From Saposhnikovia divaricata (lineage: Eukaryota; Streptophyta; Magnoliopsida; Apiales; Apiaceae): a DNA stretch of 64,000 nucleotides. Below, piece after piece: positions 56,525-64,000 of the stretch (position 1 is the first letter of the stretch; the number at the start of each line of letters is the position of its first letter). Both the position numbers and the translations under genes were made by a program. Location of the stretch: NCBI GenBank assembly GCA_036435485.1, contig CM071600.1:55549546-55613545 (forward strand). Direction: 5' to 3'. The notes under the pieces were generated by a model, which saw only the letters and a program-made list of their open reading frames with translations, searched no databases and was not told where the DNA came from.

Positions 56525-56734
56525 CTTAAAATCAGAAATTTAGTTGCATGTGGTTGCATTTAGTTGCAATTAGTTGCATGTGGTTGCATTTAGTTGAATA
56601 TTCCCCTGCGGGGCCTTGCAACCCAAATGAACCAAAATAGCACCCCACCTTTAAAAAAATAAAAATAAAGGAAGAGAGTACAACCGCCGCCTGCCAAAGA
56701 AAGAGGGGGGGAGGGGGGCTAGGGTTAGGGTTAG
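56525..56734. repeat. Inverted arm matching 55370-55540
   Basis: Read on the minus strand this repeats the left flank and first unit of the cluster at 55.4 kb: GGCGGCGGTTGTACTCTC, the GGTGGGGTGCTATTTTGGT block, the GC palindrome (56603-56615) and the GCAACCACATGCAAC words. It makes the outer arm of a foldback structure. Element C was inserted directly at its right end. Confidence 0.8.
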
Positions 56735-57889
56735 TGTTGAGTATTGAATACAGTAAAAGAATACAGAGGGGGGGGTGAATGGATTCTTGAACTTTTCTTC
56801 GTTCTTGAATCTTTGCAGCAAGATAAGTGATGAGTGTGTGAGATATGAAGATGCGGATAATTAAAGACAAACACAACACAATATCACTTTAATCTAATAT
56901 CTTATTAGATTAAGATTTTGCTACAATCTGTGAATACAAATGATAGTATTCTCAGCTTCGTTTTTCTCAGAGAGATATTTTCTAGGTATTTGAGAAAACT
57001 TCAACACCTTAACAGCTAAGGAAGTGAGGCTGTATCCTTATAGACATGGATACACCCACTTACTACAAATGAGGTAGGTAAAACAAAAACACTTTCCAGT
57101 CTGTCTATCTCATTTTAGTAAGAGTCCAAACGGCTACAGATTTGACTTTGAAAAGCCTGTTTAGATCCACTTCTTCAGCTCCTTGTCCCTTGTCTTATCT
57201 CTCCAAGCTTCTTTGTAGGCTTTCCAGCATGCTTTATAGGACAGAGTCAAATAAAGTATCCTGGCTTGTTGCAGGTTTCTGACTTGTACAATTCTTCAGT
57301 ATTTTGTCCTCAAGAATGTATTCGAGAAGTGACTAAGTGAGTGATTCCAGAACTGGAGTTGACTTGATCGATAACTCTGAGTTCTCGAATAGTGTTATCT
57401 TGACATATCGAATCACTTCTCGAATAGCTCTTTTCTCTGGGACTCCTTGAGATATCGAATAGAGCATTTTGACATATCGAATCCCTGAGATATCGAATAG
57501 CATATTGAGAGATATCGAATAGTGTCTTCTGAGATATCGAACTCCAGACTTCTCGAATGCTAGACTTCTCGAATAAACAAATGTACTTCTCGAATTAGTA
57601 CTTAGGCAATTTCTTCATTTCTTCAATTCTTCAAATCCCAACTGTGATTATTTGACAGTCTTCATTCCCTTGCTTGAGGCATGAACCTTAGAACTTCTTT
57701 CAAGCTTTATTCTTGACTTAGTAGGTACAGTTACACAGATAGAATTTGATGCCTATTACATAGTACAAACAAGTAGAAACTCTACAACTAGATGTTCCCT
57801 CAGTTAAGAGGTCATGTAGGTAATGCATAGCATTACGAACCACTTGGGCTTGTTATTAGATGTATTCAGGCATGCCTCTGTGACTAACA
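56735..57889 (-). repeat. 3' LTR of element C
   Basis: 1155 bases, ending TGTTGAGTATTG on the plus strand (CAATACTCAACA on the minus) and starting TGTTAGTCAC on the minus strand. It is clearly the same LTR as in element B but about 30 bases shorter, mainly through loss of one ATTCGATATCTC/ATTCGATATGTC repeat unit, plus scattered substitutions. Confidence 0.93.
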
Positions 57890-57901
57890 ATCTCCCCCAA
57901 A
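57890..57901 (-). other. Polypurine tract of element C
   Basis: Minus-strand TTTGGGGGAGAT directly before the LTR, as in element B. Confidence 0.9.
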
Positions 57902-58048
57902 TTGTGAGTAAGACCCTTAGTCACAATTTCATGTCTGATAACAAGCCTAACATACATAAAGATAAAACTTGACAGTACAGGTATGAATTTCCATTAGCAA
58001 TTTGGATAGAACTACAGAGTGAGTAATCTTACAGCCTATGATGAAGAA

Positions 58049-61000
58049 CTAGCCATTGTCTTTTGATTCCCTTTCCATAGCTTTGGCTTGAAATTCATCA
58101 TATTCTTTCTCTCTTCTTTCTTTCTCCTTCCTTGTATTCTCATCCATAGCTTTTATTATTTCTGCCATAGTATCCAATTCTTCAAGCAAAATTGAGTCTT
58201 TGAAATCTTCAAGTACTGGTTCCAGAATATTTGCAGGATAGTGGTTGAGTAGATTCATTCTGATGTTGACTTGATTCCCATTTCTCCTCCTATACTTTAC
58301 CATGTAGGGGTTGAACTGAACTCTACACAAACCCTTTTTCCTCAGCTTTTCTGCTTCACTTTCCAGTCTCTCAATTTCTCTCTCTCTTGCCAGCCATTTC
58401 TCAAAACACCCTTTTCTGACTTTTTCCTCATGATCTCTCTTCATTTTCACAAAATCAATTAGCTCCAGCTTCCATACTCTCTCCACTTTATCTTCTGAGC
58501 TCAACAGTGCAATGATTCTCTCTATGTCATATAGCTTGCCCCAGTGTTGACATCCTCCTTGTTTGAATTTCTCCTCCCTTCCATCAGAATATTTAATCTC
58601 AAGGCAATTATCAACAATGGCAACATGATAGATTCTTTGAGCTTGCAAAAATTGCAGTTGGTCTACATCATAATCTTCATCTAGTGGTTGGAGTTTTAGG
58701 CCTGGATAGATTGTCAGGGTTTTTGATATGGTTGGCTTTGATTTCCTTGCAGCTTGCTTGAACTTGATTCTTTTTACATGATTACTTGGCAGCAGTATGT
58801 GACCTTTGTTTGTAGACCATTGTAGTATTCCATTAGCAGTTTGCTTTTTGAAACATACAGATGGTTTCTTGACTTGAATCTTCTTCTCTTCTTGAGGTGG
58901 CAAGACAGTTGCAGAAGCCATAGATGCAAATTTTGAAAGGTCACTACTGGCAGCATTCACCCTAGACTTAGAGTCTTGCGTTGTGGTGAGGTTACTGTCA
59001 GCAATGCCTGAGGCTTGCTGTCTTCCACTTTTCCTCTCAGAGCCTTTACCTTGATCATCATCATTCTTCCTCTTCTCATCATCCTTCTTCTTCTTCTTGT
59101 CTTCATCACCCTTATTACTCCTGTGATGTCTTCCCCTTCCGTCACTTTTATCTTCATCCTTGTCTTGATCTTTGCTTGGGTTGAACTTAGCAGTCTCAGA
59201 TACAATGCCAGTTGCAATATATGACCTGAGATAAGATATAGCTTCTAATTCTTCTGCTGTTCTTGATCCCTTCTTCTTGATCAGTTTCTCAATGATGGCT
59301 ATGATGAGATTTTTATTTTGAGGAGTTAGATGCTTAGGAATGACCAGCTGCTTGATATCTTCAATTCTTGTTCCAGCCTGGTAGATAATAGTTCTAGGAT
59401 CTGTGAAAACTTCAGGTAGCCTTGAAGGTTGACCATTCCTCAAGTCATCATGAAGACTCTTGTTGTTCTCATTTCCCTTCTCAATTAGTCCAAGGAGCAC
59501 ATTCACTTCTGAGTGCTTTAGACTCTGTAGAGTATTGATGGTTAAGTGCCATATCTTGTTCTTTCCTACCATCAATATCTCCTTGAGCCATAGATTATTA
59601 AGCCTCCTTGGTACTACAGTGAGACAGTCAGTCTGACTCTTCAAACTCTCATGATATAGCAGAGCATCACCAGCCTGTTCTCTAGAGACTTTCAGAAACT
59701 CCAAGAATGCATCATCATGATAGACATTTGAGTTTGCAATTTCTTGTAGCTTGGCCTCAGTGACCACCTTCACTTCTACTGGCTTGGCACTCTTAGATAT
59801 TGAGATTCGAGGCTTGTCAGATGGCATACTCCCCGCAACCACTGTGGTTGTGATAGACTGCCTTTGACCATCAGGAGTAGTGATGTGCACAGTTGGTAGA
59901 GTGACAACTGGCAGAGAAGTGGGAGGCTCATCAACTTTGTCCTTTCCTTTTCCAGGCACATGAGTAGTAGATTTCAAAGTTCTCTGATGGCCACCCTCAG
60001 TGATCTTGATGCCCTTTTCTAGTGGTCTCTCCCCCTTTGGATTTGAGTTCTTTGATATCCTCTTCTCCCCCTTAGGCTTGTTGACAGACACAGGGACTGT
60101 AGGAGGCACCTTTGGAGTTGAAGATTCATCAGGTAGAGGGAGACCCATGTGCTTCATCATTGCAGACAACATTGATTGTTGATGCAGAAGAACATCAGCT
60201 GTGGTGGTGGCTTGAGTGTTCAACTGCTCAGTCAGAGTTGTCACAGTGTCTGTAAGATGAGCATTGGACTTGTGGAGAGAGACTACCTCCTTTTCAAGAG
60301 TATCCACTTTAATGAAGAGTTCATTGGCCTTAAAACCAGATAGGGATTGATCCTTCAGTCTCTGCACTTCGAACCTTGACATCTCATGCACAGGAACCTC
60401 AGTGACCAGCTTGTCTCCATATTGATTTGCAAAGAGGGTCCTGAGCATGGCATTGGCATCAGTTGTCTGATCTGATAAGGATTGAAATTTGTGCCCCAGA
60501 CCTGTGACAGCATCCTTGAGAATAGCCAAACCATTGTCCATCCTGGTGCAAGTAGCATTGCAGGTTCGAATGTCCTTGAGAACAGTCTCCAATTGAGGGA
60601 ATTTAGCATCAAAAGTCCTCTTGATCTCATGCACCTCCTTGGTTGTAGCTGAACACACTTCATTAATTTCTGTCTTTAAGCCTTTACCAAGATAGTGTGC
60701 AGCCTTGAGAATGCCTTTATAGTTGTCATTCACTGCTTCAAACACATCAGTAGGGTTGAGAGATTTGGCATTGGACCCTAGTGAAGTGATGTACTCTTCT
60801 CTGAGATACTGAAGACCTTCTGAGAGAGGGATTGAATTGGTTCCTTGCAGCCAAGCATCGATATTCCCATCTCTCTCAGTTTCATCTATGATCTTCTCCT
60901 TCTGTAGCTCTACATCCTCTTTGTGACATAGGAGAATAGCTTCATAGTCTGGATTGGGCATGTTTGCAGTGAGAAGGTGCTGAGCAATTTTTGTGAACTC

Positions 61001-62827
61001 AGGGATCTGATCCACAACTAAGCTTTGAAGTGCTTCAACCGTCAATTGTGGTGGAACAGACCCTGATCCTGAAGCACTGTCATGTTGCACAGGCTTCAGC
61101 CATTGAGACAAAAAGTTAGAGCTAGAGCTAGGCTTGCTAGGCTCCTCAGTTACAGATGCAACTTCTGCAACCGGATGAACAGACTCTACTACTGCTGTCT
61201 CCACAGAAGTGGGATGAGTTACAACAGTAGTTGACACAGGCACAGAGTCTCTAGTAAGAACTAGTGAATCCTCTGTGTTTGTGATGGTGTCATTAGGATA
61301 TGCCCCAGCATGCATTCCCTGACCATCCAAATGTGGTACCTGGGTGGTGAGCAAGGTGTCATGCACCAAGTCACTTGAATTCATTGGCTCATCAAAGGAA
61401 AAGAATTCTTGATGATCAATGCCTTGCTCCTCAATTGCTTGAGTTGCAGGCTTCAAAGAAATATGAGTGGTAGATTCTGAAAGAGAAGTGTGTTGTAGAC
61501 AAGATTTTGGCAACTCCCCCTGAGAAATAGAGGGAGTTTCAGTTATGATGTGCTCTCCACTCAGTGTTGTGCCAGCCTTATCACTCCCTTGTGCTGACTC
61601 TTTACAGATAGGTGCATTGGGGAGGATGCTTGATTCTATAGATGCATCCTGTTGAGAGGATACATCTAGTGAGCTGTGTGCCCCTGATTTTACAACTTCA
61701 GCCATTTGAGTGACTGAAGAGGTGGTTTTAGACTTCTTCTTCTTCTTTAGGCTTATGATAGGTGACTCAGGTTTCTCACTTTGTAACCCTAGTTCTACAG
61801 CCAAGGCTGCTTCAGTTAAGATTTCTAAAGGTTCAGAAGCAGCCTGTTTTCTCTTCTTTTTACTAACATCACCCTTTTGAGAGGATGATGCAGTTGGCTC
61901 TTTGCTGGATAGAGTGTTTGGCTGAGGGGGTTGGTTAGCAGGCCTTGGGTTAGCACTTTGTTCTCCTTGCTTAGGCTGTGCTAACTGTGATTTTGAATCA
62001 AATATTGGCATGTTGTGGGGGTAAGACCTAAACAAACCCTCCATGTGGGGAGTTATGTTAAGTCTTACATCCACATCATTCCTAGTCTCCAAATTACCAA
62101 AAATGAGTTTGGTCATGGACCTAGGATAGCCTATTTTACTCTTATCTACTCCAGGCAATTCAATCAAAGAAGCATTTTTAAAGTTAAGCACTGATTGAAT
62201 AAAGCGAGGAAAGAAAATTTCATTACCTCTCTTGGCTGTGGTCTGACCAAGTCTCCCATAGAGTTCCTGTAGGATGAGAAGTCCAACATCTATCTTTCTC
62301 CCATGAGCCAAGGCATAGGCAAGCTGCTGCACGGGTGTACTAATCTGATCAAAGCTTGATTTCCGTGCAGTGAATACTTGAAGGAGTGTAGCAAACACAA
62401 AGCTCCATTCTTTCCTCAAGAACTTCCTATTCAACTTTCCCAGCTTGATAGTATCAGAGTAGTTGATGAAGTCAAAGAATTCTTCCAACTCATCATTGGA
62501 GGCCAGAGCATCATACGTCTCTTGCTGCATATCCAAGGCTTGATTCATGTCTGCAGTGGTGATAGTGATATCCTCTCCTTGAATCTTGCAGTGAACAATA
62601 TAAGAGGTGATAGCATTCTCAAGAGCGATGACCTCCACAGTAGCAGTCCTCCAGAATTGTTCCAATAGATCTATGTACAGAGTTGGGTTGGCTGAGAGCG
62701 CACTCTTGATGTATGATTCAGACAACCACCGAACAAAGCACTTGAAATTGGCATTCGGTGCTTCCACATCACTGGAGATTGCGATGAAATTAGTTTGGGA
62801 TGGTATGGTGAGTTGAGTGTTTGCCAT
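58049..62827 (-). CDS. Large third ORF of element C (1592 residues, unknown function)
   Basis: Same length as the third ORF of element B and, by eye, about 27 substitutions (roughly 98% identical), with no stops or indels. Changes are spread over the whole protein, and many are conservative or lie in the low-complexity region; the coiled-coil and lysine/aspartate-rich segments are kept. ATG at 62827, stop at 58049. Upstream on the minus strand is a (TA)n TATA-like run (62949-62962), about 125 bases before the ATG. No membrane segment is visible. Confidence 0.85.
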   Translation of the reverse strand: MANTQLTIPSQTNFIAISSDVEAPNANFKCFVRWLSESYIKSALSANPTLYIDLLEQFWRTATVEVIALENAITSYIVHCKIQGEDITITTADMNQALDMQQETYDALASNDELEEFFDFINYSDTIKLGKLNRKFLRKEWSFVFATLLQVFTARKSSFDQISTPVQQLAYALAHGRKIDVGLLILQELYGRLGQTTAKRGNEIFFPRFIQSVLNFKNASLIELPGVDKSKIGYPRSMTKLIFGNLETRNDVDVRLNITPHMEGLFRSYPHNMPIFDSKSQLAQPKQGEQSANPRPANQPPQPNTLSSKEPTASSSQKGDVSKKKRKQAASEPLEILTEAALAVELGLQSEKPESPIISLKKKKKSKTTSSVTQMAEVVKSGAHSSLDVSSQQDASIESSILPNAPICKESAQGSDKAGTTLSGEHIITETPSISQGELPKSCLQHTSLSESTTHISLKPATQAIEEQGIDHQEFFSFDEPMNSSDLVHDTLLTTQVPHLDGQGMHAGAYPNDTITNTEDSLVLTRDSVPVSTTVVTHPTSVETAVVESVHPVAEVASVTEEPSKPSSSSNFLSQWLKPVQHDSASGSGSVPPQLTVEALQSLVVDQIPEFTKIAQHLLTANMPNPDYEAILLCHKEDVELQKEKIIDETERDGNIDAWLQGTNSIPLSEGLQYLREEYITSLGSNAKSLNPTDVFEAVNDNYKGILKAAHYLGKGLKTEINEVCSATTKEVHEIKRTFDAKFPQLETVLKDIRTCNATCTRMDNGLAILKDAVTGLGHKFQSLSDQTTDANAMLRTLFANQYGDKLVTEVPVHEMSRFEVQRLKDQSLSGFKANELFIKVDTLEKEVVSLHKSNAHLTDTVTTLTEQLNTQATTTADVLLHQQSMLSAMMKHMGLPLPDESSTPKVPPTVPVSVNKPKGEKRISKNSNPKGERPLEKGIKITEGGHQRTLKSTTHVPGKGKDKVDEPPTSLPVVTLPTVHITTPDGQRQSITTTVVAGSMPSDKPRISISKSAKPVEVKVVTEAKLQEIANSNVYHDDAFLEFLKVSREQAGDALLYHESLKSQTDCLTVVPRRLNNLWLKEILMVGKNKIWHLTINTLQSLKHSEVNVLLGLIEKGNENNKSLHDDLRNGQPSRLPEVFTDPRTIIYQAGTRIEDIKQLVIPKHLTPQNKNLIIAIIEKLIKKKGSRTAEELEAISYLRSYIATGIVSETAKFNPSKDQDKDEDKSDGRGRHHRSNKGDEDKKKKKDDEKRKNDDDQGKGSERKSGRQQASGIADSNLTTTQDSKSRVNAASSDLSKFASMASATVLPPQEEKKIQVKKPSVCFKKQTANGILQWSTNKGHILLPSNHVKRIKFKQAARKSKPTISKTLTIYPGLKLQPLDEDYDVDQLQFLQAQRIYHVAIVDNCLEIKYSDGREEKFKQGGCQHWGKLYDIERIIALLSSEDKVERVWKLELIDFVKMKRDHEEKVRKGCFEKWLAREREIERLESEAEKLRKKGLCRVQFNPYMVKYRRRNGNQVNIRMNLLNHYPANILEPVLEDFKDSILLEELDTMAEIIKAMDENTRKEKERREKEYDEFQAKAMERESKDNG

Positions 62828-63665
62828 TTGGGTAGAGAAGAAAAGAGAATTAGGATTGAAGAAGAAATTCGCAGTTAGGGTTTTTCAGAGGTTTCAGGAG
62901 TTGAGGTGCTTGAGAAATCGAACGAAATGAATTGAATAGTTGTGAAGTTGTATATATATATATGAATGTCTTGAGTTGTCGATAGATAAGTGTTCTGTAG
63001 CGACAAGTCATTCGAGAAGTATGAAACAACTATTCGAGAAGTCAAGAAAGGCTTATTCGATATCTCAGGCAGTTTTTAACTCACAGCTGGCAGTGATTTA
63101 ACTCAGAAAATAATTCAAAGTTAAGAATATATTTTTATGAGTGAAATGAAGGTTAGAATATAAATCCAAAAGGCGATTAAGTGTCAGCAAAAAATCAGCC
63201 TTTTCAAATGATTCGATAACTCAAATGCAGTATTCGAGAACTCTATCATTAGAGAACTAAAATACTCTATTCGAGAACTCAAAGTGTGCTATTCGATTTC
63301 TCTAAAAGACACTATTCGAGAACTCAAGAGGGTTCTAGATAGGCCTATTCGAGAACTCGAGCCAAGACATAACAATGAACCATTCGAGAAGTCTGACTTA
63401 TCGAACTGTACTTTTCACTCATAAAATTCAATTTCCACTATCCTTTAAAATTTACTAGAAATATTCATTGACGAATATTCTACCAAATTAAATAGTGGTT
63501 TACTCAAAATTTTTACAGAAATTTCAAGCTACATATGTATGATTTTCAACATGTGCAGCATTGGAATATTTATAAATCATACTCCAGCCAATACTTACTT
63601 CAGAAATATTGGGCATTTGATAAAGTAAGTATTTACTGCTGCAACAATCTAGTTGATATATTCAC
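62828..63665 (-). promoter_or_regulatory. Pol / third-ORF spacer of element C
   Basis: Counterpart of 21969-22807: TTCTCGAAT words (minus strand) and a TATATATATA stretch upstream of the third ORF. The repeat words are retained despite general drift. No ORF. Confidence 0.45.
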
Positions 63666-64000
63666 TTAGCCAGAATTCGAAGAATTCAGCATTCCAATCT
63701 CACTGACCAGCCTAGTGAAGGTGGCTTCATCTAATGGCTTAGTGAATATGTCAGCTAGTTGTTTTTCTGTAGAAACATAATGCAACTCAATGGTTCCATT
63801 AGTTGCATGTTCTCTAATGAAATGATATCTGATGTCAATGTGCTTTGTCCTAGAATGATTGACAGGATTGGCAACTATAGAGATTGCACTTGTGTTGTCA
63901 CACATGATAGGTATTCTTTCCAACACAAGTCCATAATCTCTAAGTTGGTTTCTAATCCAAAGCACTTGAGCACAGCAACTTCCAGCAGCTATGTATTCAG
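63666..64000 (-). CDS. pol: Pol of element C, C-terminal RNase H end (partial)
   Basis: Open frame from the window edge to 63666. It covers the end of RNase H (EYIAAGSCCAQVLW, IMCDNTSAI, KHIDIRYHFIREH, ADIFTKPLDEATF) and is nearly identical to element B. The rest of pol and gag is outside the window. Confidence 0.93.
   Translation of the reverse strand, partial: EYIAAGSCCAQVLWIRNQLRDYGLVLERIPIMCDNTSAISIVANPVNHSRTKHIDIRYHFIREHATNGTIELHYVSTEKQLADIFTKPLDEATFTRLVSEIGMLNSSNSG

Larger units (their letters stand above)
56735..64000 (-). mobile_element. Sirevirus-like element C, 3' part (same family as element B)
   Basis: From right to left: end of pol, spacer, intact 1592-residue third ORF, polypurine tract, 3' LTR. 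The rest lies beyond the window. Nucleotide similarity to element B is high throughout. The flanking bases GTTAG (56730-56734) are the expected left copy of a 5-bp target duplication. Opposite orientation to element B, about 28 kb away. Confidence 0.95.

Noticed and set aside
56719..56734. Telomere-like AGGGTTAGGGTTAG at the element-C insertion point
   Set aside because: Only two units, not the usual plant TTTAGGG, and the same block occurs inverted at 55375-55390 as part of the foldback arm. Not an interstitial telomere.

Overview
This is a repeat-dense piece of a plant nuclear genome, most likely a eudicot (perhaps an asterid; the species cannot be read from the window). The evidence is spliced genes with plant-type introns, a plant eIF4A, Ty1/copia elements of the Sirevirus type primed by initiator tRNA-Met, L1-like LINEs whose ORF1 looks like DUF4283 plus a zinc knuckle, Helitron ends and several MITE families. 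Roughly four fifths of the window is transposon sequence.

Layout. 1-10172: the 5' part of an old, broken Sirevirus-like element on the minus strand (element A: LTR, gag, pol, start of a third ORF). 10173-14994: AT-rich repeats, including a complete 1.42-kb hAT-type non-autonomous element (11453-12875, 8-bp target duplication) that carries a 176-bp tandem array, and a foldback element at 14.1-14.4 kb. 15000-28930: a complete, apparently intact 13.9-kb Sirevirus-like element on the plus strand (element B) with 1185-bp LTRs that look identical, a 5-bp target duplication AAATC, gag, pol and a 1592-residue third ORF. 29076-34755: an L1-like LINE (plus) with target duplication and several stop codons. 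35.54-38.5 kb: the housekeeping gene eIF4A (four coding exons, 412 residues, a 5' UTR intron). 38.55-41.03 kb: a truncated nucleoredoxin-like pseudogene bracketed by direct repeats and interrupted by a 188-bp MITE. About 41.04-43369: a Helitron-like AT-rich element with a nested foldback MITE. 43702-46034: a four-exon nucleoredoxin-like gene whose redox-active cysteines are missing from all three thioredoxin-like domains. 46957-52690: a second LINE (minus), degenerate, with target duplication. 52.7-56.7 kb: unassigned AT-rich DNA, a small Helitron, a minisatellite-like foldback cluster and a palindromic MITE. 56735-64000: the 3' part of another copy of the element-B family (element C, minus) with an intact 1592-residue third ORF; it runs off the window.

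The points I find most interesting are: (i) the very large third ORF downstream of pol, intact in two copies and related at its N terminus to the third ORF of the divergent element A; (ii) a gag-pol junction with the same overlap and frame change in both Sirevirus families; (iii) a GC-rich palindromic module of the type GGCCCCGCYAGGGGC at eleven sites in otherwise AT-rich small elements of different families; (iv) a hAT-type MITE carrying a tandem array; and (v) a nucleoredoxin-like gene that has lost its redox motif.
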